Positions 26,464 through 35,900 of a stretch of 64,000 nt of DNA are shown here, in pieces. Location: positions 3,720,001 through 3,784,000 of the forward strand of contig NZ_CP128187.1 of assembly GCF_035207705.1 (NCBI RefSeq), in the 5' to 3' direction. The translations under genes and the position numbers were made by a program. The notes below the pieces were generated by a model. It ran no database searches. It had not been told where the DNA came from and saw only the letters and a program-made list of their open reading frames with translations. The stretch comes from Maribacter sp. BPC-D8. GTDB lineage: Bacteria > Bacteroidota > Bacteroidia > Flavobacteriales > Flavobacteriaceae. Within the stretch, counting starts at the first letter, position 1, and each line of letters opens with the position of its first letter.

Positions 26464-28686
26464 TTAAACAGAGACACTTTCACAAAGAAGTTGATTCAGT
26501 TGTTTACCAAAGTAAAGCATCGCTTTAATCTCTTTAACACTTAATAAGCGTTCTTTTTTAAGAATAAGTATAGAATTACCGTTAGTTTCTATGTGATAAT
26601 AGGGGTTGCTTTCTAAGAATAGAATAAGCTCATTGGTAAATAAATCTTGAATGTCTTTTGTATGTTCACCGCTTAAGAAAAAACGTTTGTTGAAATCTTG
26701 ATGGTTTTCTAATTCTATATCCTTAAAACCCGCCATACCGTATACAAAATCTAAAAGACCTTCTTTGTCTAAAGAAAACACGGGTATTTTATGTTTCAGT
26801 TTAATATGTAAAATAGTAGTTTTCACTACTTCTTTAGCAATAAACTCTCCTTCGTTAAATTCTACATCAAACAAATGAAAGGTTTTGGTATTATCGTAAA
26901 AACTGTTGTAGTAGTATGGAACTCTTCTATTTTTAAAGAAAATAAATTTGTTTAAAAACTTAGTTTTATCAGACCTTTTTGGCTCATAAGACCATTGATA
27001 TTCTTTTGCCATGGTCTTTAAAAGGCGCTGTCTTTTGGTAAAGTATTTTTCAATAGTACCTAGTTTGTTGAGCGGTAATATTTTTCTAATAGCAAACGGA
27101 TGTTTAGAGTCGGCTCCATGCTTGTCTAACCCTATAATCTCAATACTTCCCTCTTTTTTTGTAAATGTATCTACATAGTTCTCTAAGCCTTCCATAACCG
27201 TATGATCCACAAAGCTACAGTGTGAAAAATCTAAGATTACATTTTCATTTTCTGGGATGATATCTAATTTATTCTTTAGTTTATAGAAATTAAGAAAAGT
27301 GGCAAAATATTTAACGCTGATATAATAATTACCGGCATCTTTCTCTTTAAACATTAAAATATTTGGCTTGGTCAAATGATTTATAAAAAGAGATAAACTT
27401 CTGTTTAATACTACATGTATGATGAAAGTAACCAATATACCCATCGCAATACCAGATATTAGGTTGGTAAACAGCGTGGTCAAAAGGGTAGCTAAAAATA
27501 TAATAATCTGTTCTTTACCGATACGAGCAACTTTTTGTAGGTTTTTCGGAGTCGCAAGTTTATAACCGGTAAACACCAGTATCGCCGCCAAGGCAGCTAA
27601 AGGAATTCTTCTTAATTGGTCTTGAAAAAGTAAAACAAAAATGACTAAAAATAAGGCATGAAAAATATTTGCAGATCTATTGGTAGCGCCATTATTAACA
27701 TTGACCGAACTTCTAGCAATAACGGTTACAACATTTAACCCACCGACCAGACCACTAAGAGAAGTGGCAAGACCAAGAGCTTTAAGATCCTTATTTACAT
27801 TAGATCTTCTTCGTTCTGGATCAAGCTTGTCAACAGCCTTAATACTTAAAAGAGATTCTATACTTGCTATAAGGGTAATGGCAAAAACGGTAGTTATGAA
27901 ATCAAGGTCTAAGGCTTTTGAAAAATCAGGAAAAGCCAAGTTCGACAAAACGTTGTCTGGTATATTGACCAAAAACTCTTCTTGTAAAGGATAAGGAAGT
28001 CCTAATGAAACAAATATGTAACTAAACCCTACAGACAAAATCAGAATCCACATGGGTGCCGGAATAAGGTGTAAATATTTATTTCTGATTTTAGAGTAAT
28101 TCGCCATAATTAATAGGGCAATTACACCAATAGCTGCAGCGATAAGTTCTTCGATATGATAGTTTTGATAAAGACCCATTATTCCCTCTGGGATCTGCAA
28201 TAACAGATGAATAATGCTACCATTTTCATTATTATGCCCGATCATAATATGAAATTGTTTGGCTAAAATGCCTAAACCAATAGCGGCCAACATACCTTCA
28301 ATAGCAGATGCCGGAAAGAAATCTGCAAGTCGCCCCATTTTTAGAAACCCGAGAAGTAACATTAGTATGCCAGAGAAAACAATAGCTGCAAGTGTAAATA
28401 AATACCCAGCATAAAGATCACCCCCACCAAGGGTCGTAATCGCGCCTAAAAGAACAATGACCAAACCATTTCCAGGTCCTGTAATGGTTACATTCGAGCC
28501 TCCAAGAATCGACACAACAATACCACCTACAACTGCAGCGATAATACCTGATATAGGCGGTGCCTCGCTCGCAAGAGCAAGTCCCAACCCAAGAGGTAAG
28601 GCTATTAATGAAACAACGAAACCAGAAAATAAATTCTTTGGAAGCGTGGCTATAAAGTTTGAATTATTCTGCTTTTTAGCTGTCAA
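26464..28686 (-). CDS. SulP-family anion transporter with STAS domain and extra C-terminal domain
   Basis: A 740-residue SulP protein, an inner-membrane transporter of sulfate, bicarbonate or related anions. The N-terminal 430 residues form the 14-segment membrane domain (GFVVSLIALPLGLGLALASE..., GPGNGLVIVLL, and the conserved ITLIASIESLLSIKAVDKL). A STAS domain follows (about 465-545; NVILDFSHCSFVDHTVMEGL). Unusually, about 190 more residues come after STAS, a soluble region I cannot assign (starts near AKEYQWSYEPK, ends FGKQLNQLLCESVSV). The gene begins two bases after the universal stress protein gene, so the two form an operon. Substrate is not decided by sequence; bicarbonate or sulfate are likely. 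Confidence 0.9.
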   Translation of the reverse strand: MTAKKQNNSNFIATLPKNLFSGFVVSLIALPLGLGLALASEAPPISGIIAAVVGGIVVSILGGSNVTITGPGNGLVIVLLGAITTLGGGDLYAGYLFTLAAIVFSGILMLLLGFLKMGRLADFFPASAIEGMLAAIGLGILAKQFHIMIGHNNENGSIIHLLLQIPEGIMGLYQNYHIEELIAAAIGVIALLIMANYSKIRNKYLHLIPAPMWILILSVGFSYIFVSLGLPYPLQEEFLVNIPDNVLSNLAFPDFSKALDLDFITTVFAITLIASIESLLSIKAVDKLDPERRRSNVNKDLKALGLATSLSGLVGGLNVVTVIARSSVNVNNGATNRSANIFHALFLVIFVLLFQDQLRRIPLAALAAILVFTGYKLATPKNLQKVARIGKEQIIIFLATLLTTLFTNLISGIAMGILVTFIIHVVLNRSLSLFINHLTKPNILMFKEKDAGNYYISVKYFATFLNFYKLKNKLDIIPENENVILDFSHCSFVDHTVMEGLENYVDTFTKKEGSIEIIGLDKHGADSKHPFAIRKILPLNKLGTIEKYFTKRQRLLKTMAKEYQWSYEPKRSDKTKFLNKFIFFKNRRVPYYYNSFYDNTKTFHLFDVEFNEGEFIAKEVVKTTILHIKLKHKIPVFSLDKEGLLDFVYGMAGFKDIELENHQDFNKRFFLSGEHTKDIQDLFTNELILFLESNPYYHIETNGNSILILKKERLLSVKEIKAMLYFGKQLNQLLCESVSV

Positions 28687-28688
28687 AT

Positions 28689-29534
28689 CTATTTTCTAAC
28701 TATTAATAAATCGGTTGGTAAATCAGATAGGATATATTCAATATCATGTGGAAATATTCGATCCCAAATACTAGTTTTTATAGGTGCGTTCATAACTAAC
28801 AAGTCAGCTCTTACCACCTCGGCATAATGCCCAATAGAATATCCTCTTTTGCCGAAAATACTTTGTGTTTTCACCTTAATGCCTTTTGTAATGTTCTCTG
28901 GTAGAGAACTTAAGATGGTGTTGACCCTAGAATCTTCTCTATGTCTAATTCGTTGTTTAATAATATTTGCCTTTTTTAACGAACGGTCATCTTCAACGTT
29001 TACCTGAATTTCTTTTGGCAAAATTTCTTCAACAATGGTAATTTGTTGCGCACCCAAAAGGCTCGATACATAAAAAGCATGTTCAATGGCCATTGGTGTT
29101 TCGGGGGCATCTAGACCGTTTACGACAATATGTTTACAAGGCACTCTTTTTTCTGTTGGCTTAATTAATAGCAGAACAGAGCAATGAACTTTACGTGTTA
29201 GTTTTCTGGCAATAGAACCCACATAAAATTGAAACTTATTTTCATGTTGCAAAGCACCTAAAATCAATAAATCGATTTTTAAATCGATACAAGCTTTAGT
29301 TATAATTTGCTCAGGGTCACCTTCTTTCCAAACCACTTCAATGGCCTCGTCAGCCTGTTCAGTTTCAGAAATAATTTGATTAATCTTCGCAGATTTTTCA
29401 GCGGTCTTTTCTCCTACATGTAGAAGAATAAGTTTGCAGTTTAAGTAATATGCAATGCGGCTAGATTCTAGTATATTTACTTTGAGTGAAGGCGAAAATG
29501 CAAATCCGAATAAAATGGAATTATATAACTTGAT
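28689..29534 (-). CDS. universal stress protein, two Usp domains, start codon unclear
   Basis: The C-terminal Usp domain lies downstream of about residue 155 and the N-terminal domain has the nucleotide-loop form ILGALQ...YVGSIARKLTRKVHCSVLL. The first standard start in frame is a GTG at 29336, which would cut off the first half of the N-terminal domain. The frame stays open upstream to 29546 and encodes typical Usp sequence (YNSILFGFAFSPSLK..., then LNCKLILLHVGEKT). That extension has no ATG, GTG or TTG; only ATC (29534) or ATT (29516) are available before a TAG at 29549. I place the start at the ATC as the best guess (281 residues, normal for two-domain Usp). A lost or rare start codon, or a sequencing error, are the alternatives. 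Confidence 0.7.
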   Translation of the reverse strand: MKLYNSILFGFAFSPSLKVNILESSRIAYYLNCKLILLHVGEKTAEKSAKINQIISETEQADEAIEVVWKEGDPEQIITKACIDLKIDLLILGALQHENKFQFYVGSIARKLTRKVHCSVLLLIKPTEKRVPCKHIVVNGLDAPETPMAIEHAFYVSSLLGAQQITIVEEILPKEIQVNVEDDRSLKKANIIKQRIRHREDSRVNTILSSLPENITKGIKVKTQSIFGKRGYSIGHYAEVVRADLLVMNAPIKTSIWDRIFPHDIEYILSDLPTDLLIVRK

Positions 29535-29689
29535 AAGTCGTTGGTTCTAATGTTGTGCTCAACAAGATAGGGCTAAATAATTACAAGTGAATTGGTACTG
29601 TCGAACCTAGTACTCAAAAATGCACTGTTTACGACGTTCTTTATGTTAATAGTGACGTTTAATTGTTATTTTTATACAAAATAAAATGT

Positions 29690-31549
29690 ATGCTAGAGCT
29701 TGCAGGAATTATCATTTTAGGAATACTTGCTCAATGGGTAGCATGGCGCTTAAAACTACCCGCAATTTTACCATTAATTCTTATAGGTTTAATTGTAGGT
29801 CCATTATCAACATTATACACCGAAGATCATTCTAAAATTATCGAGCCAATTTGGAACGGAACCAAGGGTCTTTTTCCTGGGGATAGTTTGTATTACTTTG
29901 TGTCATTGGCGATAAGCATTATTTTATTCGAAGGCGGACTAACACTTAAGCGTTCTGAGATTAAAAATATTGGTCCGGTAATAACCAAGTTAATTACTCT
30001 TGGTAGCTTAACGACCTTTTTTGGAGCAGCATTGGCAGCCTACTTTTTATTCGGACTTTCATGGCAGCTTTGTTTCTTGTTTTCAGCCTTAATAATTGTG
30101 ACGGGCCCGACAGTAATTACCCCTATTCTAAGGAATATTCCACTTAAAAAAGACGTTTCTGCCATATTAAAATGGGAAGGAATTCTAATTGATCCTATTG
30201 GTGCATTGGCAGCGGTATTAGTCTATGAATTTATAAGTGTTGGCGAAGGTCAAGCGTATACTATGACTGCATTAATCGAGTTCGGTAAAATTCTGTTATT
30301 CGGTTTTACCTTTGGTTTCACATTTGCACATGCACTAACATTTTTAATCAAAAAAAGTCTTATTCCACATTATTTATTGAATGTGGTATCGCTATCTGTA
30401 GTATTGGGCGTTTTCGTCATGTCAGATGTTTTTGCACATGAATCTGGCTTATTGGCGGTGGTTGTTATGGGTATGGTAATGGGTAATACCAATTTACCGA
30501 ATATTAAAGAATTACTCTATTTTAAAGAATCGTTGAGCATTCTTTTAATCTCTATACTATTCATTTTATTAGCTGCGAATATTGATATTTCAGATTTAGA
30601 ATTAATTTATACTTGGAAAACCATAGTACTGTTTTTAGCTATAGTGTTAATCATTAGACCACTCGGTGTTTTCTTAAGTTCTATTGGCTCTAGTTTAAAG
30701 TTGAATGAAAAGCTTTTTATCAGTTGGGTAGGTCCAAGAGGTATAGTTGCAGCTGGTATTGCCTCTTTATTTGGTTCTAAATTAATAGCTAAGGGAGAGC
30801 CAGGGGCAGACTATATTACTCCGCTAGTGTTCATGATTGTTTTAGGTACCGTTTTATTAAATGCTACCACAGCTAGAATTTTTGCAAAACTAATAGGTGT
30901 CTTTCTTAATAAGTCTGAAGGAATTTTAATTCTAGGCGCCTCAAAAGTATCTCGCTTAATTGGAGAGTATTTACACAAAAACGACAGGCATGTAGTGCTT
31001 ATAGACAATAATCAGTCTAATATTGAAAAGGCAAATAAATTAGGATTAGAAGCTATTTCAGCAAACATTTATTCTGATAATTTAACCGATAATATCGAAC
31101 TTAACGATATTGGTTATTTAATGGCATTGACCGCAAACTCAGATATAAACAGGTATGCTATAGATAAATTTCAAGATGCATTTGGGGAGAATGGCTCTTT
31201 TAGATTGGTAGATGCAGATGAAATGTCAGATCCAGAGAACAACCCAAAAGAAGGATTGTTTTCGCACACCGACGACTTTATTAAATTGACCGAAGCGGCA
31301 CGAAAATATCCTGCGATACATGAAATCGAACTTCACGATACAGAGCATTACGAAGGTTTGATAGAAATAACTAAGGCCGATGCAGATATTGTTCCTTTAT
31401 TTCTGATAGATCCAGAAGGAGAAATACATATTATTACTGCATTTAGTAAAGAATTCACAGACATTCAAAAAGGATACAAATTGGCATACTTGGGTAAAAT
31501 GTTCCCCCTTGAAGACCCAGATAAGGAAGAAGCCAAAGAGAATCCATAA
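29690..31549 (+). CDS. cation:proton antiporter (CPA1/NhaP type) with C-terminal TrkA-N domain
   Basis: A 619-residue membrane protein; start set at the second ATG (29690, MLELAGIIILGILAQW) since the nine residues from 29663 add nothing conserved. About twelve transmembrane segments span residues 1-395, with motifs typical of NhaP-like antiporters (FEGGLTLKRSE, TGPTVITPILR, WEGILIDPIGALAAVL, SWVGPRGIVAAGIASLFG). A Rossmann-type TrkA-N domain follows (GILILGASKVSRLIGEYL..., about 407-520), then a TrkA-C-like tail. Such proteins exchange Na+ or K+ for protons under NAD(H) or nucleotide control. Divergent from the usp-sulP operon; together they suggest an ion, pH or bicarbonate homeostasis locus (inference). 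Confidence 0.9.
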   Translation: MLELAGIIILGILAQWVAWRLKLPAILPLILIGLIVGPLSTLYTEDHSKIIEPIWNGTKGLFPGDSLYYFVSLAISIILFEGGLTLKRSEIKNIGPVITKLITLGSLTTFFGAALAAYFLFGLSWQLCFLFSALIIVTGPTVITPILRNIPLKKDVSAILKWEGILIDPIGALAAVLVYEFISVGEGQAYTMTALIEFGKILLFGFTFGFTFAHALTFLIKKSLIPHYLLNVVSLSVVLGVFVMSDVFAHESGLLAVVVMGMVMGNTNLPNIKELLYFKESLSILLISILFILLAANIDISDLELIYTWKTIVLFLAIVLIIRPLGVFLSSIGSSLKLNEKLFISWVGPRGIVAAGIASLFGSKLIAKGEPGADYITPLVFMIVLGTVLLNATTARIFAKLIGVFLNKSEGILILGASKVSRLIGEYLHKNDRHVVLIDNNQSNIEKANKLGLEAISANIYSDNLTDNIELNDIGYLMALTANSDINRYAIDKFQDAFGENGSFRLVDADEMSDPENNPKEGLFSHTDDFIKLTEAARKYPAIHEIELHDTEHYEGLIEITKADADIVPLFLIDPEGEIHIITAFSKEFTDIQKGYKLAYLGKMFPLEDPDKEEAKENP

Positions 31550-31736
31550 TAGAGCATTTTATCCCTATTAAGTACTTTGGAATATTTTTTTTCTGTCTAA
31601 ACCTATCTTTTATATGATTGCTGTTTACGATAGATACACCCGCTTTACCTCTTTTTTATCCCAATTGGGCAGAATCTACTTTATAGAATAAGAGGTTGAC
31701 TATAGTTTTACGGCATCAATCAATAAACGACCAGTC

Positions 31737-34103
31737 ATGAAACTAAAATCAACAATTCTATTAGTTACCCTACTAATCACAGCGGTTACTATCGCTCAAA
31801 ACACTATTTCGGGTACTATAAGTGACCCATTAAAAACACCGTTACCTTATGCTAATATTATTCTTTATCAGGTAGGTGAAGAAAAAGCTATAACCGGTGT
31901 AATCAGTAATGAAATTGGTGCTTATTTATTTGAGAATATTGCAAATGGCACTTATGTGATAGAGGCATCTGTTCTCGGGTTTGAAACCAAAAGATCTGAT
32001 GAATTTCAAATACCTCAATCAGAATTAATAGTAGATTTTACGCTGAACGAAGAAACTCAAAATTTAGATGAAGTCGTTGTAAAAAGTAGACGCCCACAAA
32101 TTAAACAAACTGCAGAAAAGCTAATTGTCGATCTTGAAAATTCAGATATGGTGAACACCAATCTTCAAGATGTAGTAAAAAAAGTGCCGGGTATAATAAT
32201 GACCAACGGTAATGTAAGTTATGCGGGTCAAGGCAATATTAGAATACTCATTAACGGTAAAACTACCGACTATATGGACACCGCAAGTTTGTTAAGAGAT
32301 TTGCCGGCAGACAATATTTCTAAGGTAGAGTTAATACAACAACCAGGTTCAGAATACGACGCCGAAGGCTCTGGACCAATTCTAAACATCATTTTAAAGA
32401 ATAATGTAAAACTAGGCACGCACGGCAATGTAAAGCAAATGGTGGGCTATGAGAATAGATTTGAGTATGCGACCAGTGCTTCTATAGCGAGCTATAAAAA
32501 CAAACTTAATTGGCAATTAAGCGCAGGATATAGAAAATCTACCTCAAGAGATGATTTAACATTGTCACGTAAGGTCTTAGATGAAACCTATGAACAAACT
32601 TCAAAATCTGCTTTTGACCCCATTATTGCGAATATTGGTGCAGGTGTTGATTATTACTTAACAGACAAACATTCAATCGGGGTGAACGGTAGAATGGTAA
32701 ATAGTGATTCTGACCGTATATCAAATAACAACACAACTATATCAAGTACCTCATCTGATATTACATTACTTACCGATAATAGTTTTGATAGAAATAGAAG
32801 TATCTATTCTGTTAATCCGTACTACGAGTTTAAAGATGATAAGAATAAACTAGTGCTAGATTATAATTTTGTGGACTATAGCTATGACAATGAAAACAAT
32901 TTATATCAAGTAGGTGCATCAGAATTGCCATATAATAATAGACGTTATTTTCAAGATGCATCTTATAAGATTAATACCTATAAAATCGATTATAAACGAA
33001 CAGTAAATGAGAATTTTTCATGGAATGCGGGTGCTAAGTTTTCTGATGTGAAATCAGATAGTGACTTACAATCTTTAACGGAAGATAATGAGGGAGTTTT
33101 TCAGTTTCGACCAGCCGAAAGCAATCGGTTCTTGGTAGATGAAACGATTCTTGCTTTTTACTCTAAAATGAACTTAAAGGTTGATAAATGGACCTTCTCT
33201 GGCGGATTGCGTTGGGAAGAAAGTGATACCGAAGGTACCGCCACAACTACAGGTGAGACAAGAACTAGAAAAATATCAAAGCTATTTCCGAGTGCAAGTA
33301 TCAGTAGAAAAATTACAGAAGAAATTAGTGCAAATTTGGCGTATAGTTATCGTATTCAACGACCTTCTTACAGCTCACTTAATTCTTTTGTGTATTTCTA
33401 TGACCCGTTTACTTTTGAAGAAGGAAATCCTAATTTAAAACCTGCATTTACAAATAGCTATCAGTTTAATTTGACGTATGAAAACCAACCATTCTTTAAT
33501 ATAAGTTATAGAGAAACTTCAGATCAGTTATTTGAAATTATTACCCAGAACGATGCATCTGCACAGACCTCTAGAACTATGATTAACTTGGCTGAAAACA
33601 AAAACTGGAGTTTTAGCTTTTATGCACCATTAGATTTTATAGAGAATATAGATGGTTATGTTGGCGTTCAAGCGAATCATAATGAATATACCTCTGAAAA
33701 TTTAGAACCGACATTAGACTTGTCTAAATGGAGCTTTACAGGTTTTGCAGGAGCTGAATATGAGTTACCCTGGGAAATTAATTCAGAAATATCTGGATAT
33801 TACACCTCTGGCGGATTAGAAGGAATCATTGAATATGACTGGATGGCCGGTATGGATATTGCTATTAGCAAAAGCTTTCTTGATGATAAATTAAAGGTTA
33901 GTTTAGAGTATGAAGAATTGATACAAAGACCTTTTACCGGTAGTGTAAGCTATGATAATGTAGATGCAACTGTGGTTTCTAATTGGGCAAGAAACAATGT
34001 ATTTTTACAATTGAACTATAGCTTTGGTTCAAAATTCGGAAAAAACAATAAGCGAGAGAACTCTTCAAAAGACGAACAAAACCGTATTAAACAAGATAAT
34101 TAA
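31737..34103 (+). CDS. outer membrane beta-barrel (TonB-receptor-like) protein, paralog 1
   Basis: A 788-residue outer-membrane protein with signal peptide 1-20. A carboxypeptidase-regulatory-like Ig domain is at about 21-105 (ISGTISDPLKTPLPYANIILY), a plug-like domain at about 115-225 (ILINGKTTDYMDTASLLRDLPADNISKVELI, QPGSEYDAEGSG), and a long barrel of the OMP_b-brl_3 type to the C-terminus (family phrase RIQRPSYSSLNSF...EEGNPNLKP). It resembles TonB-dependent receptors without a clear TonB box. The C-terminus is a hydrophilic Lys/Asn-rich tail. It is followed after 13 bases by a LytS-type kinase and LytTR regulator, so the three may be one operon. Confidence 0.9.
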   Translation: MKLKSTILLVTLLITAVTIAQNTISGTISDPLKTPLPYANIILYQVGEEKAITGVISNEIGAYLFENIANGTYVIEASVLGFETKRSDEFQIPQSELIVDFTLNEETQNLDEVVVKSRRPQIKQTAEKLIVDLENSDMVNTNLQDVVKKVPGIIMTNGNVSYAGQGNIRILINGKTTDYMDTASLLRDLPADNISKVELIQQPGSEYDAEGSGPILNIILKNNVKLGTHGNVKQMVGYENRFEYATSASIASYKNKLNWQLSAGYRKSTSRDDLTLSRKVLDETYEQTSKSAFDPIIANIGAGVDYYLTDKHSIGVNGRMVNSDSDRISNNNTTISSTSSDITLLTDNSFDRNRSIYSVNPYYEFKDDKNKLVLDYNFVDYSYDNENNLYQVGASELPYNNRRYFQDASYKINTYKIDYKRTVNENFSWNAGAKFSDVKSDSDLQSLTEDNEGVFQFRPAESNRFLVDETILAFYSKMNLKVDKWTFSGGLRWEESDTEGTATTTGETRTRKISKLFPSASISRKITEEISANLAYSYRIQRPSYSSLNSFVYFYDPFTFEEGNPNLKPAFTNSYQFNLTYENQPFFNISYRETSDQLFEIITQNDASAQTSRTMINLAENKNWSFSFYAPLDFIENIDGYVGVQANHNEYTSENLEPTLDLSKWSFTGFAGAEYELPWEINSEISGYYTSGGLEGIIEYDWMAGMDIAISKSFLDDKLKVSLEYEELIQRPFTGSVSYDNVDATVVSNWARNNVFLQLNYSFGSKFGKNNKRENSSKDEQNRIKQDN

Positions 34104-34116
34104 TACAGCGCAGTAC

Positions 34117-35124
34117 ATGAACACGAAACTTAATAAGTCAGATTATATTTTACTGAGTATAATTTTAGGAGTAACATCACTTTTTAATGTATGGCAATAT
34201 TATACTTATGGTAATGATTTGTTAGAGTACCTAATCGATATTCCTGCTTATATTTTGATGACCATTGTTGCAATTGTGTTGTTCTTGTATTGGTTAATGC
34301 CAAACTATTTATTAGGTAAGCCAAACTATTTTGCATTAATCAGTTTAGCAATCGTGATATTAACCGCAACAGGATTTATTGAACTTCTTGCTGGTTATTG
34401 GTCATGTGAAAATGATTGTAATGAATTTCCAGTCTGGCATAGAGCTATTCTTAACGGGCTTTTTGTAGGGGCAGACAATGTTGGCATTCCCTTGGGGATT
34501 TTGTTGACTAAGAAGTTTTATGAAAGCCAAACGCAGGTTGTAAAAATTCAAAAACAGCAGAAAGAGAATGAACTAAAACTTTTACGTTCGCAATTAGATC
34601 CACATTTTCTTTTTAATAACCTCAACACATTAGATGCCTTAATAGACAGTGATACTGTAAAGGCAAAAGAATATATTAATCGCTTGTCATTAATCTATAG
34701 ATATTTAATTCAAACAAAAGATGCTGAGGTTATGGAGTTGTCTAAAGAAATGAATTTGGCAGAGAATTATATCTTCTTAATTCAAACAAGGTTCGGCGAT
34801 GATTATGATTTTCATGTGAATAAGAATATTGATTTTTCGAACAAATTTTTACCAACTGGTGCCGTACAGGCGTTGCTAGAAAATGTGGTAAAACACAATA
34901 AGGTAAATGGTGAGAACAAAATACATGTTGTCATAGATATTGATGAAGATTGGTTAACTGTAGAGAATAAAAAATCAAATTTTACGAAAACTAAAGACAG
35001 TTTAGGCACAGGGCTTTTAAACCTAAAATCGAGATACCAATTACTTTCAAAAGAGTTACCTCAAATAGAGGAAAGTGAAACGGAATATAAAATTTCAATT
35101 CCGATAATTAAATTAAGCAACTAA
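34117..35124 (+). CDS. LytS/YehU-type sensor histidine kinase
   Basis: A 335-residue membrane kinase; start set at ATG 34117 (MNTKLNKSDYILLS), since the longer frame from 34024 overlaps the upstream gene. Four hydrophobic segments span about 10-155, then a His_kinase domain with LRSQLDPHFLFNNLNTLDAL (phospho-His in PHFLFN) and a degenerate HATPase_c (LENVVKHNK, GTGLLNLKSRY). This class phosphorylates LytTR regulators; the partner gene follows after ten bases. The signal is unknown. Confidence 0.92.
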   Translation: MNTKLNKSDYILLSIILGVTSLFNVWQYYTYGNDLLEYLIDIPAYILMTIVAIVLFLYWLMPNYLLGKPNYFALISLAIVILTATGFIELLAGYWSCENDCNEFPVWHRAILNGLFVGADNVGIPLGILLTKKFYESQTQVVKIQKQQKENELKLLRSQLDPHFLFNNLNTLDALIDSDTVKAKEYINRLSLIYRYLIQTKDAEVMELSKEMNLAENYIFLIQTRFGDDYDFHVNKNIDFSNKFLPTGAVQALLENVVKHNKVNGENKIHVVIDIDEDWLTVENKKSNFTKTKDSLGTGLLNLKSRYQLLSKELPQIEESETEYKISIPIIKLSN

Positions 35125-35134
35125 TTAGAAGCAT

Positions 35135-35899
35135 ATGACACTTTTAATATTAGAAGATGAAATTCCTGCTTATCAGAAATTGTTAAGTCACATTAAAACA
35201 TTTTTTGATGATGAAATAACGAATCACTGGGCACGATCTATAGCTGAGGGCAAAACACTTTTAGCGGCAAATTCATACGATCTTATTTTGTCTGATATTA
35301 AGTTGTTAGACGGAATTTCTTTTGACTTGTTTAATGAGGTTGAGGTGAGTTGTCCAATAATATTTTGCTCGGCGTATGATGATTATTTGTTCCAGGCATT
35401 TAACACCAACGGTATTGCCTACATTTTAAAACCATATACAAATGCTGATTTTATAAAAGCACTAGAAAAATATCAATCACTTTTTAAACAAGGGGAATAC
35501 GATAGTAAATTAAATAGCGACACTTTTAATGCTTTAAAATTGGCATTAAAAGAGGATCAGAATAATTATAAAAAACGGTTTGTTATAAAACGTTCTAATG
35601 GTATTCAGTTATTAAATACGTCAGATATAAGTATGATTGAAGCCTCAGGCGATTTTTGTATTGCCACAGACCAAGAAGGCAAAAGACACCCGATATCTCA
35701 AACTATTGGCAGTTTAGTACAGCAATTACCACCACAGAAATTCTTTCGAATTAACCGTAGCGAAATAGTACATATTGAGTTTATTGAACAGATAGAGAGC
35801 CACTTTAAAAACCGATTACTTATTACGGTAAAGGGGTGTAAAGAAAAAGCAATGACAAGTACTTCTACCACTTCCGACTTTAGAAAGTGGTTAGAGTAA
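35135..35899 (+). CDS. LytTR-family response regulator
   Basis: A 254-residue regulator: receiver domain 1-118 (DLILSDIKLLDGISFDL phosphoacceptor, Lys in YILKPYTN) and a LytTR DNA-binding domain about 145-250 (KRFVIKRSNGIQLLNTSDISMIEASGDF..., FFRINRSEIVH). It is the cognate regulator of the upstream LytS-like kinase and may control the adjoining outer-membrane gene(s), which is inference from position. Its stop lies one base from the stop of lepA on the opposite strand. Confidence 0.93.
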   Translation: MTLLILEDEIPAYQKLLSHIKTFFDDEITNHWARSIAEGKTLLAANSYDLILSDIKLLDGISFDLFNEVEVSCPIIFCSAYDDYLFQAFNTNGIAYILKPYTNADFIKALEKYQSLFKQGEYDSKLNSDTFNALKLALKEDQNNYKKRFVIKRSNGIQLLNTSDISMIEASGDFCIATDQEGKRHPISQTIGSLVQQLPPQKFFRINRSEIVHIEFIEQIESHFKNRLLITVKGCKEKAMTSTSTTSDFRKWLE

Positions 35900-35900
35900 C

